Below are positions 11,606-21,745 of a stretch of DNA of 64,000 nt, one piece after another. Made by a program: the position numbers and the translations under genes. Location of the stretch: contig OX375873.1 in assembly GCA_947359465.1 (NCBI GenBank), positions 93,269,978-93,333,977 of the forward strand, given 5' to 3'. The DNA comes from Metellina segmentata. Taxonomy: Eukaryota > Arthropoda > Arachnida > Araneae > Tetragnathidae. The notes under the pieces were generated by a model, which saw nothing but the letters and a program-made list of their open reading frames with translations, did not search any database and was not told where the DNA came from. How positions within the stretch are numbered: the stretch's first letter is position 1; every line of letters begins with the position of its first letter.

Positions 11606-12144
11606 TAGAGTGCCTATATAATAAGAGTGGCGACATACGGGAAACACTTTCTGATTGGCTTACAGACCTTTTCCACCGCCCGAGGCAGTCTTTTCCTAGC
11701 ACACGTAGACTTAACATGGGAACTTTTTGTGTGTTCGCGAAAAACGTGTGTACATTAAATAAAAAAGAAAATATAGTTTTTTCATGTTCCATTTCGTGTT
11801 CCAGAATGTTTATTTATTATTATTTTAGTATTTTGTCAGTATAAATTTGAAGACTTTTTAAGTAAATAGCTTTTTTTGAACAACGTGGTGTTTCCCGTAA
11901 TCTAAGTTAGCGCGTTATATAATCCATCTAATCAAGTACGCATGTAATTGAGCGTTTATACGATTCATTTATTCCGCATGTATCCATATTGTAACAATCA
12001 TATGCGTTTTGTTCTCCTTGAAATGATATATTAATTCGTCCAGCAACCTTATTTGAGACGATTCTGGTAGTAAAATGGCTGCCGCGCATGCGCATTGGGC
12101 CAAATTTGGTCCCTTGTCGCCACTTTTACTATATAGGCACTCTA
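11606..12144. mobile_element. hAT-type MITE, 30-bp TIRs, perfect 8-bp TSD
   Basis: The left end TAGAGTGCCTATATAATAAG and the inverted right end TAGAGTGCCTATATAGTAAA match over 30 bp with two differences, both continuing into AGTGGCGACA. AGCCTGAC is repeated exactly at 11598-11605 and 12145-12152, an 8-bp target duplication. TSD length and a TAGAG start fit the hAT superfamily; a P-type element is the alternative. No transposase is encoded, so the copy is non-autonomous. The body contains promoter-like motifs (see next entry). Confidence 0.85.
12072..12093 (+). promoter_or_regulatory. YY1-like and NRF-1-like motif pair inside MITE
   Basis: AAAATGGCTGCC (12072-12083) resembles a YY1 site and is followed directly by GCGCATGCGC (12084-12093), the NRF-1 core palindrome; ATTGG, an inverted CCAAT box, follows. 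The cluster lies about 50 bp inside the right end of the MITE. Binding or promoter use is inference from motif resemblance. Confidence 0.35.
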
Positions 12145-12152
12145 AGCCTGAC

Positions 12153-12600
12153 AACGTGCAGTAACTTGACCTAGGATTGATTCTACAGGTGGTCTGAGAG
12201 AATTCTGGGAAAATGTAGAGCCATGTCCGTCTGAATAAGCCTTGTTTATAAATGCGGCAGTGTAATTCATTTTTTAATACAAATTCGAAACCACTAATTC
12301 ATTTAAAACAGATGAGAACTTGTTTTTCTTCGTGGGCAGATTTGATTCGTTACCTGAGTAACGTGATGCGTAATTGCCAAACGGCAAATACAAATGACAC
12401 ACCGTTGTCGTGACACTTAAGATAATTTCATTTCACTGCCACCTAAACTGTTGAAACTTTTCTGGTGTTTTAACTGTACTATCATAATAAGAGTTATATT
12501 TTAAAGGTAATGGGGAAAGAAGACAGGAAAAGTTAAAGAGAAATGGATGAATTGACACGCTTGTTGGAATGGATTTGGTATTTATTAAATCAACATCTTA
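12153..12600. other. Intergenic, nothing recognised
   Basis: No gene, repeat or transposon end identified between the MITE target duplication and the SINE fragment. Confidence 0.45.
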
Positions 12601-12651
12601 CTAAAGCAAAACAACTGGTTATTGACGACGGTCCAGGATCAATCCAAAAGG
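12601..12651 (-). repeat. SINE fragment, copy 2
   Basis: ACTGGTTATTGACGACGGTC and AGGATCAATCC match the tail-proximal part of SINE copies 1 and 5 in the same minus orientation. Only about 50 bp survives. Confidence 0.65.
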
Positions 12652-12888
12652 AAACTTGTTGAGTTGGAATTGAAAAATAAAGGGTAAAAGAAACTCGGGC
12701 GTTCAGCATCTTCATTACAGTTGAAATACATTCCAAAGAATTATCACAGGACGGTACTCTATATTCCAATTTAGGAGTAAAATCTTTGCTTTTCATCCAT
12801 TCACCGGGAAATCCAAGATAAAATTTCCAAGCCCTTAAAAACTCAGTTTACCACAAGCACGCGCTATGCCGGGTGAAGTAGGGTGACG

Positions 12889-13034
12889 GTTTGGAGAGTA
12901 GGGTGACGGTTCAAGTGTGACATTGTCTTCTAATTGAGGTACGAAATTACGTGTGCTGTACTTGAATCTTTTACTTTGAGTTTGATCCCGGTTGGCCAAT
13001 AGCTCGGTGAGTTGCTCTACTATGACGTTAATTA
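12889..13034 (+). repeat. SINE fragment, copy 3
   Basis: Plus-strand SINE body from GGAGAGTAGGGTGACGGTTC through ACGAAATTACGTG, TTGATCCCGG and GAGTTGCTCTACTATGACG to the GTTAATTA tail. The tRNA-like head with promoter boxes is missing. Confidence 0.7.
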
Positions 13035-13992
13035 AGAGACATGCCTCGATTTGACCCTCAGAAGGTAAGGAAATGCTATTTAATTTAATTTTATAAAACA
13101 TGAATAATGTTATTGTTCCTTGTATTTATCTTTCTGTTACAACTTGAAAAGTATATGAATTAAGTTGATGCTGTCAGTGTATCATCAAATATTACACCCA
13201 TTTCAGGATGAGTTGCACTAAATTTAGAATGACGGCATTTGTCATTCAATAAATTGTGGTCATGGAATATATATTCTGCAGGCATCAATTTGGTGGAAGT
13301 GAAAATTTATTTAGAAACGGCGTGACTGATTGTTTAGTGTTATTAATATAATAGACTGCACTATTTCTCATGTTAGATTAATGTAAAACATCATTGGTGG
13401 ATATGTGAAGACACGTGGGATGATAGGTAGTCTATGAATACGAAAGAGAGAAATAAATGGTCGTGGTCGAAATTCATATCATTTAAGAGGTTGTGCAGGT
13501 CAACTAAATTGTGAAAATTGTTTAACGTATTTTCCTACGTGACTTTACATTTTGTTATGAGATGTATTTGAATAATCAACAGTTAAATCCAGTTTAAAAT
13601 GGAGTAAATTATTCCAAACTGTAACTGTCTTAACAGTATAAATGGCTTATTATTCTGAGAAAAGGAAAAACTGTTTACAGTGTTAATTTCATCAAATGGT
13701 GGAACTAATTTAATGGCAGTGGTCATTGTAGTGCCATGCTTTAATTTTTTGATGGACTCGGAGAACATCAGTTCTTTATGAAGGTATAAAGATGCTGTAA
13801 CGACTGAGTGAGCAGAGTATTAGCAAGGATATACGCATGTCTTCCATCAGTGAGAGGACATCATACCAACAGTTCTGATTTCCATGGAGAGACGCGGACG
13901 GACAGAGACAACTCTGAATTTCTACGGAAGTAGACAACAAAGACGCCATCCCCTTGCAATGTGTAACTTACCCTGTACATGTAGTTTGAGTG
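13035..13992. other. Intergenic, nothing recognised
   Basis: No protein motif or repeat family recognised. Open frames are short and do not chain across stops into any known domain. Confidence 0.45.
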
Positions 13993-14000
13993 GAATATGG

Positions 14001-14604
14001 CAGTGGTTCTTTACCTTTTTGCAGTCGTAGCACACTTAAAGCCCTACAAAAATCGTAGGTGCACCACACACAAAATATTAAGAAATACGATACTAAAAAG
14101 CAAAGAAATATAGAAATAACTGGGAAATGAACATACCTTTATTCATTATTTAATTTACGCTGATGAGAAACATGACCCTAACGTTCCATAGCGATTTCTT
14201 CAATGTTAGGACGTTCGTATGATACGCAAACTCATTTTTCATCCCTTATAAATTCATATTTATATCCCCACACATATCTATCTGGGATTTCATAGGACGG
14301 ATATAAGCATGTCACCGAGCGCACCTAGGACTGTCACTAGGAGCTCCTAGGCATGTTTGTCACTGGGCGCACTTAAGTATGTCACCGGGCGCACTTAAGT
14401 ATGTCACTGGGTACACCTAGGTATGTCACTGGGCACACCTAGGATGTCACTAGCCACACCTAGGATGTCAATGGGCACGTCTATGTCATTGGGCACATAT
14501 ATGTCACTGAGCACACCTATGTCATTGGGCACATATATGTCATTGGGCACACCTATGTCATTGGGCGCACCAGTGTGTCAGGACAGACCCTTTGAGAATC
14601 ACTG
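14001..14604. mobile_element. hAT MITE with perfect 8-bp TSD
   Basis: The left end CAGTGGTTCTTTACCTTTTT and inverted right end CAGTGATTCTCAAAGGGTCT are typical hAT termini. GAATATGG is present exactly at 13993-14000 and 14605-14612. The left arm continues GTCGTAGCACACTTAAAG, the right arm ends in a GCGCAC-rich minisatellite. No transposase is encoded. Confidence 0.9.
14308..14580 (+). repeat. Minisatellite of ATGTCAYTGGGCACACCT units
   Basis: Around a dozen imperfect units of 18-26 bp, each ATGTCA(C/T)(T/C)GGGC(A/G)CA followed by CCTAGG, CTTAAGT or CCT. The array sits just inside the right end of the hAT MITE and is an expansion of its subterminal sequence. An open frame through it (14423-14635) is only the translated repeat. 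Confidence 0.85.
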
Positions 14605-14612
14605 GAATATGG

Positions 14613-15139
14613 AGTCTTTTGGTTTCCTTTTCTAATGGGAATTCGTCTTTTGAAGGACTCATCTGTTTATTTTTATTTAGATGGTTGCCCACCAGTATCT
14701 TCTCTCTCTCTTAATGGGGCGGAAAGCAAAATTGATCCTTACAAGTTTGCCTGAGTTTTCTCTAAGGAATATCCCTGGCTTAAAACATCCACTAATAGTC
14801 AATCAATGGCTAATTAATGCCATCAGTAATAAAGAAACCACTTGACGAATAAGTGAGTGTCTCTGGGTGACCGCTGCTTAGCCTGACAGGGTGGATTGAT
14901 TTTAATCTGGACATACCGATTTCTATACTTAAATTGCATTTTTATTTCTGTTTCTGCGAGATTCATGCACCTTGTATTGAAATTATTTGTATTTATTAAT
15001 ATAATTTTTATTAATACATCCTGTCTATTCTTTTTTCGATCTTAGCCTTCCAAGAGGTTTCACAATGCATCTCATCTATCAAGATCTGAGAAAAAATTTC
15101 TAAAAAACGCTTTATAAAGACGATAACGATTCTGTTGAT
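14613..15139. other. Intergenic, nothing recognised
   Basis: AT-rich with no recognised gene or repeat. Confidence 0.4.
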
Positions 15140-15217
15140 GTTAACGAGCTCAAGATATGGCCAGTTTTCTTTTAATAACACGATATTTCCTCCATTAAAA
15201 TCTGATCTGGAGGGTTA
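15140..15217. repeat. TTAA palindromic repeat, copy 2 (right-end fragment)
   Basis: Decayed modules (AAGATATGGCCAGTTTTCTT, ACACGATATTTCC) lead to a clean right end GATCTGGAGGGTTAA at about 15203-15217. Confidence 0.5.
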
Positions 15218-15244
15218 AACCATTGGTTGGCATGGGTAATGCAT

Positions 15245-15475
15245 TTAACCCTCCTTGTGGTTGTCTCGTGATATCTCGTTTATTAACAAAACTGACCAGA
15301 TCGTGCTGCTTGATACCTCATCATTAGAAGAAACTGACCAGATCTTGATCTCGTCGTCATAAAAAAAATAGGCAATATATATTCGTGAATAATTAGGATT
15401 TTTCTGATCTTTTCCTATGTTGGAATGATCTTGATGAACGAAATATCTCGTTGAAACCATTGGGAAGGACATTAA
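15245..15475. repeat. TTAA palindromic repeat, copy 3
   Basis: Begins TTAACCCTCCTTGTGGTTGT at 15245, runs through CTGACCAGATCTTGATCTCG modules, and ends with AAATATCTCGTTGAAACCAT, TGGGAAGGAC and a TTAA at 15472-15475. TTAA on both sides fits piggyBac-type target use. Confidence 0.75.
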
Positions 15476-15670
15476 AAATCATAAAAGGTGTTGACGAGGC
15501 TAGTGTGAGTTACAACCACTCTTTTAATAGTTTTATCGAATTTTAAGTAAACAAAACGAAAATATGTTTGTTAACTTTACATATTTTCATTATTAATTTT
15601 TCACGACTTGTTTTTCGGATTTTATACTTCCTGAATACTATTTCGCATGCAAATCAATTTTGTACCACTC

Positions 15671-15716
15671 CCACAATCGGTTCATGAAGTATTCATGAAC
15701 CAATTGATTGTGGTAG
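15671..15716. repeat. Imperfect hairpin
   Basis: CCACAATCGGTTCATGAA, three bases, then TTCATGAACC...ATTGTGG: two arms of about 18-20 bp with a small insertion in the right arm. Confidence 0.7.
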
Positions 15717-16800
15717 CTTTTGAAGACCAGTGTAGTTAATCTTAGTAAAGCTTAAGGTTATCTCAAACTTCCTTTCAAAATATCTACACCGTGAACCATA
15801 TGCGAATCGAAAGGTTGAAGTGCGCCCTCCAATACATACATTTCTTTTCTTACGGGTGGAGTGACAATCCCTGAAGATGGATAGGGGTGAAGATTGATGT
15901 CCTGGTAATGATGTAAAATAGTATTGAAGGAGTAACTGAAATATAAAAAAAGGAACCGGTTTCGCCAGACTTCGCATCCGTCAAATGTGTCTATCTTCTA
16001 GTTCACTTTCAATCACAAAGGACGCTCCATGGGAATGAAAAAGAAGAAAGGAAGAATACCGTGCATATGAATACTTTTAGACGTCTCGGATATAAAAAGG
16101 AAGTATGATAGCATTGCTCGCTACAATGCCACGCAGAGATTGACGAACTGTATGATGTTACGCTATACCGAAGACATATAGATCTAATTAAACGAAGCAC
16201 TGCATGGAATTTAATATCGTTTGTTAAATGAAGGTAGGGTACTGATTGTTTTTCGTAAAATATTAGATGGTACTTTCATGGTTTCTGAACAAATTTTGTA
16301 AATGTTTATTTGGTAAAGATATAAATATTAGACATTACTGCATTGAACGCAACAAACGTATTCTGTGTAAGCAAAATCGTGTTTCTTTGCTTATTAAATA
16401 CTTTTGTTTCATATCAATTTATTTACCTTCTAGTAGAACCTATCTTACTGAAGTTGAATAGGTTAATTATAGGTTTAAAAGTAACCAGAGTAATCACTTT
16501 TCTCTTGTGTAGATAAATGACAAATTATTTAAATGCAAAATAATTTTTAACCACCTTTTCGACATTTTAAAATTATTTACGATGAATGATTTTTTACGGA
16601 CAAACAAACCCTATACATGCATATCCATCCATGCAATTCATTTCACAATTGCTGTATGAAAAAGATACAAAACGACAACAGTTGATACAATCTAACTGCT
16701 ACAACAAAAGACGATTTTGAAAGGATTACGAATAACTTTTTAAATTTCTTTTCCTATAAAATTGTTCAACTCGATTCGTAAAATTGGCGAATCAACGGTG
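15717..16800. other. Intergenic, nothing recognised
   Basis: No known motif. Minus-strand frames at 15693-15977 and 16009-16200 resemble no family I know. Confidence 0.4.
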
Positions 16801-16802
16801 TC

Positions 16803-16876
16803 TATCACACATGGAATGCTATCACACATGGAATGCTATCACACATGGAATACTATCACACATGGAATACTATCAC
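16803..16876 (+). repeat. 17-bp minisatellite
   Basis: TATCACACATGGAATGC occurs four times in tandem, plus a partial fifth unit; later units read GGAATAC. Confidence 0.95.
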
Positions 16877-18716
16877 ACTCCTAGTTAACCTACCAATATT
16901 TTTTACTTGTGTCGCACTTGCACCAGTCATTTTCGAATTTCGCCATTTTAAGTAATATTCTACAAACAATTTAATAAAATATTCATCACTAATTTGTTTA
17001 AAGAGAGATAATATATTTTTTCTTGTGTCCATTTTGTGGCATGTGCCATAATGAAAGATATTGTTGTAAAATTGAATGTTATCGGTACAGATAGAGCAAA
17101 GCTAAATCGAAGCAAATATCGTCTTGTCACACCGTTTTCTGTTTTCTTTTAAGAAAGGTGTTAAAACTGTTAACATATGTAAGTTGTTTAGAGACAGCTT
17201 TAATTCGTAAAATGTCCCATTGACCTTTTGGAACTTACAAATAATATTTAATATTTCATAAGTCCTAATTCGAATTTTTTTAACACTGTCCATATTCTTT
17301 TAATAGTGGAAACATTTCACTTAATTTTGTTTTATTCTAACGCACACGGCACTTTAAATAGAATGATTTGAGGAGGTGATGAAACGAAATTATAATTTAT
17401 TATAGTAAATATTTAATAAATTTATAAGGCGAAATTTGCAGCGAAATAACACTAAAGTAAAGTTGGAGGGAAACACGTTGTTCTACAGATATTAATTCAA
17501 TAATCTTGTTTTTATCTCAAAATCTCGCATAGTTTTCACAACATATAGCTAAAATAGGGGGGAAAAAATCAAAATTACGAAATTATTTCCGAGTGAAAAA
17601 AATATCACTGCTCGCGTTTGTCAACGAACATGAGTTTCCTTTTCGTTTCAGTTCGTTGCAAATTATTAACTACTACAATCTAATGAAGGTACACAAATCT
17701 TAAATATAAAATTTTACAAAGGTAAATAAACATCAAATTTAAAGTTTCACATTTTAGTATAATTTTAAATTTAAGTAAGAAAGAAAAGTCACTAGAGTGT
17801 GCCCATGTTACTCATAATGCAGAGTGATTGCAGGTATCTTCCGGTTTATGTCAAACACAAAAATTAGACATAAACCGGAAGATGGACAGACAGACTAAAG
17901 CTTCTAAGTTCAGTCACTAAATGTATGTAAATACTCATAGCATTCAAAGCTTCTTAAAATTATATCCAATTGTTGAACGTAGTACAGGAACACACTTACA
18001 GAGAGATGGACAGACACAAACAAGCAAGACATATTTTCCATCAAAAGATCACAAAACGGATGATTAACGAAATTGGACGAACATATTCAATGTACAAACA
18101 AACGCTTTATTTTATTTACATAGCTTTGGGTTTTTTTAATGCAATATCAGTGGTTTTCGAGCTTCATACCTGTCTGTAGGTGTGGGCTTTACGTCCAAAA
18201 AGACTGAATATATTTTCGGAAAATTTTGTATACTGTATGTACTTACAGTAACATGGTCAATGAACTCCTCACTTCTCTTCTAAATTGCGTGAGTCTTTCA
18301 GTGAGTGTAATAACCTTTCTTTACTTTATTAACAACACATAGCCTTAATGTATAAACAAAATTACCCGGCGCTGCTCGGGTTAAATTAATTATATGTTGA
18401 TTGAAAAGTTATAAGGCTAATCACTTATCTTTCATAAAAAAAAATACAAACATAATTTAAGTTTGCGGGAAAAAAATTTAACAAAGTTTAACATTTCCAG
18501 ATGTGATGTCTTGTATTACTGAAATAAGAGTGAACTCCAACAAGACATTTAACAACTATAAGGAGACATCGCAACAGACAAGCATAAGAACGATAGGAAA
18601 AGCGTAAAGACACAGAGGCAACAGATTCACTGCATATCATAAAGAATCAATTGAACAGACAAGAAAACGTGTTGTTAATTTGAAATATCCTATGTCTATC
18701 TTAAAAATAGAACAGG
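16877..18716. other. Intergenic, AT-rich
   Basis: No gene recognised. It holds the hairpin at 17836-17883 and, at 18364-18385, ACCCGGCGCTGCTCGGGT, a short inverted GC-rich motif that I recall from the ends of dispersed arthropod repeats but cannot assign. Confidence 0.45.
17836..17883. repeat. Perfect 17-bp hairpin
   Basis: ATCTTCCGGTTTATGTC (17836-17852) and its exact reverse complement (17867-17883) flank a 14-base loop. It could be a tiny MITE remnant or a recent templated inversion. Confidence 0.9.
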
Positions 18717-19067
18717 CTATATCACTCCAAAGAAGATGCAATCGATCAAGATCATCTCTTTTTCACGCAAGGTGAAGGGCAATAGACGAATCTTAAAAAA
18801 ATTTGGTTGTATATTTTCTTTATTGATTAGTTCCACTTTAACTTCTTTAAAATGTCCTAAATCATGACCAAAAACATCCTTGTATTTTTTAAACCACTCT
18901 ACATTTACATCATCCAGTTTGACTACATGTGTAAGAAATTCTAAAATGTTTAACGAGTCATTCCAATTACGACCACATAAATTCGGTCCTTTTCTGTCTA
19001 CAACCAACAAAGGTAACTTTCGCAATTGGCTGTTGTACTCAACTTCTATAGTAATGAAGCCCAACAT
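18717..19067 (-). pseudogene. Ty3/Gypsy pol fragment (protease-RT linker)
   Basis: Minus-strand frame with the layout of the stretch between protease and reverse transcriptase in Gypsy-type pol: LPLLVV and GPNLCGRNW, then a KYKDVFGHDLGHFK motif (matching 'hypothetical Y..VF..GLG' linkers), then FFKIRLLPFTLREKE, where reverse transcriptase normally starts. After a stop, the next codons still suggest the family's GIIEPV position. The RT catalytic core is absent and no LTRs are seen near it. Old truncated fragment. Confidence 0.7.
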
Positions 19068-19725
19068 ATAGATAGGTTAACCAGTAATAGTTGCAAAAAA
19101 CTTTTTATCTGCCAGCTGGCAGTTTCAAATTCGCATTAAATTTTCCTATTAAGAAACGAAATCGCAGCAGATAAAATACTGGAACAAATGTATGCAAACA
19201 AATAAAATAAAATCCTTGACAAAATGGGGAATTCTAAAAAAAGAAGATATGCGCAAACGTGTCGAATTTCTACTTCCTGAATGTTTTCCCAAAATAGAAC
19301 AATTCGACAAAAGACTTAATAAATAAGGATAAAGCAATGCTGCTTTATTTACAAAAAAGAACGTATTTGTAATACTTGGAAATGCTCTAATATGATCGCA
19401 ACATTTTGCTGGCAACTCAAATAAACAAACACATAATTCTAAATCAAACTAAAAGATTAAATTCCGAGTTGAACTGCCTAGGTGAATAGGATGCAATGGT
19501 AATTACATAAATCAATTGTTTTGCATAACTAAGGTGGGTATTTTCTCGATGCAATTTTATTTAAATAAGAACAGGTAATAAGTGTGAAAGAAATACTGCT
19601 TTATATTTTTGATTAACTTAATTCCATTTGGAGGCATGATATGTGCGTATCGATGCAGATATCCATTGTAAATGCTTTTAAATAAGGCAGGTAGAAACGA
19701 CACTTACATCAATAGATAGAGACAA
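19068..19725. other. Intergenic, nothing recognised
   Basis: Upstream side of the Gypsy fragment; no protease or gag motif could be read on the minus strand, and nothing on the plus strand. Confidence 0.4.
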
Positions 19726-19945
19726 CTAAGCCTCTAAGTGGTTTTGACGAGATATCTCGTCCATCAAGATATTACCAGTTCTTCTAATGCGGAGGAAACT
19801 CTTCATCACGGTAATGTCGATCTTTTTATGATGATACAATCAAGACCAAGTTAATTTTATTCAAATGACGAGATATCTCGCCTAACAAGATGTGTTCAGT
19901 TTTGCCAATAGCGAGATACCTTGTCATGACCAGGAGGAATAAAAA
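19726..19945. repeat. TTAA palindromic repeat, copy 4
   Basis: Left end CTAAGCCTCTAAGTGGTTTT, then GACGAGATATCTCGTCC; the interior repeats GACGAGATATCTCGCC and GTTCAGTTTTGCCAATAGCG; the right end reads TGTCATGACCAGGAGGAATA. Flanking TTAA has decayed to CTAA and ATAA. Confidence 0.75.
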
Positions 19946-21230
19946 ATTAGTGTAAAAACTTGCGCGAGTCAAATCACAATGTATGTTATTTAATGCGTTT
20001 ATAGACCTTTGTAGGTGTTTTCAACCACGATTTCATTTAGGGGATGGAAAATTCGACTCAACATGTCCCCGATTTAGTCAAAGATAATAAAATCCTATAC
20101 TGCTCAAACAAAGATTGAACCGAGTTGATAAGCCATTTCCTCGAAGCACCGCATCCCGAAACTGCTAAGTCAGAGCAATAGGTATCAGATCCTGGCGGAA
20201 ATTTCAAGCTACATCGTATCTGATGTTTACTTCATTCTCTCCGGACAAACAGAAAATTGAGATCAAGTGTTACTTCAAATCGAACCCACTGCTCAGCCCT
20301 GATTCTCTCTAGGGTAAAATCTTCCTTTCCTTTTCTAAAATGCCCCCTTTTTACTTTTTTAACTCTCTGTCCTCCTACCTCACATGATTCTATTTTCTCG
20401 AAGCGCAGTTTAAACTTTTGAGTCGATTTTCCGTTTGTTTTTGCGACCATAAATCTTTTTTGGCTTGACAACTTTGCGGAGTATTTCGATTTTGCTTCCT
20501 GTTTTGTTCCTTTTCTCTCTCTAGATTTTGAATTTCTTTTCAGGGGGTTGAGGCGATTAGATTAGCATCCGATTACGGGGGAGGAGAGGCTTCGGAATAG
20601 CCTCAAGAGAAATGGTTTCGAGAAATCATTTCACTCTCAGACTCCTTCGTGGATGGTGATACAATTCTAAACACTTTTTGAGGATTCCGTATTATACCGC
20701 TAGATATCTTTTGTGCTTGAGAAATATGTATTAGTCATGAAATATTCTGAATGCGGTTAGATAAAATGGTGTGTTAGATTTATGTTCCCTTGGACTACAT
20801 GTATGAAATAGAGAGGCTTTCAGAACATTCGTTTCGTTTCCCCAGTTCACCGTTCTCTCAAATTTAGACATTTAGAATTCTAAGCTGGATGTAAAATAAA
20901 TTCTGTTTTCCCCTTCGTCTTAAGATCAGAGAACATATTCTATTTGAACGCGTGTACGTTTCGAGTTAAGGCAGTCACGGTCAAAGCTATTCAATGAAAA
21001 TTTGAAGCCAGTGTAAAGACAGATTGGTTTAATTCTTTCAAGGGACGCTACGCTGAAACGTTTTATTGAAAAATACTTTATCGGTATATACCTCTCATTC
21101 ATTTGGTCATACCTACCCCTTACGTAAGAAATAAACCAACCACCTTATCAAAAACTTGTATGAGTGCATTTTGTGCACGACAAAATTTAGCACTTTTAGT
21201 TTTACAAGGGGTGGGAGGAACCCTTAACAT
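19946..21230. other. Intergenic, nothing recognised
   Basis: Includes a Lys/Arg-rich minus-strand frame at 20232-20471 without known motifs. No transposon end found. Confidence 0.4.
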
Positions 21231-21566
21231 TTAGACTACGGCCGGTACAGCAGTTATACCTTGAAAGTTATAAGAATAGCACCAAGAAAGAGTTTAGACT
21301 ACGACCAGTGCAGCAGTTGTACCTTGACAGTTAACAGAATCACGCTAAGAAAAACTTTAGACTACGGCCGGTACAGTATTTGTATCTTGACAGCTAATAT
21401 AATAGCACCAGTTATATATAAAACCGTAGGTAAAAGGTTAAAGATAGAGTTAACTCACAACTTTTTCTAAATTTAAATTATACGGAGTGAAAAAATTTCG
21501 GTGTGCCGTAGAATTTTAGAAATTATTTTATGTGTGTCATGGAATGAAAAAAATTGAAAATCGCTG
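21231..21566. repeat. hAT-type end with 63-bp tandem repeats
   Basis: TTAGACTACGGCCGGTACAG recurs at 21231, 21294 and 21357, an exact 63-bp period over almost three units. The block then runs through GTGTGCCGTAGAATTTTAGA and GTGTGTCATGGAATGAAAAA to AAAATCGCTG at 21566; inverted, that end reads CAGCGATTTTCAA, a typical hAT terminus. The opposite end was not found, so this is a truncated MITE. Confidence 0.65.
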
Positions 21567-21652
21567 GACTAGAACGCTAATGCAACATGTAAGTGCATCC
21601 ATTCCACACCGTTACATACTTAGTATATAATATAAACCATCCCTGCAGTTTC

Positions 21653-21745
21653 TACAACAAATCTCGTCCATCAAAATCTGATCAATTCTGATAATAACGA
21701 GATTTCTCGTCATCAAATTATTACCGATTTTGGTATGGATTATGA
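21653..21745. repeat. TTAA palindromic repeat, copy 5, left part
   Basis: CTCGTCCATCAAAATCTGAT and ACGAGATTTCTCGTC modules, cut at 21745 by the hAT element. The last eight bases GATTATGA are its target duplication. The outer left TTAA end is lost. Confidence 0.75.

Noticed and set aside
14423..14635. 70-codon frame with repeated MSLGT-like motif
   Set aside because: It is the translation of the minisatellite inside the hAT MITE.
16801..16876. CRISPR-like array of 17-bp units
   Set aside because: Units are directly adjacent with no spacers, and the DNA is eukaryotic; it is a minisatellite.
21261..21470. 69-codon frame with internal repeats
   Set aside because: The 63-bp tandem repeat is a multiple of three, so the frame stays open by construction.
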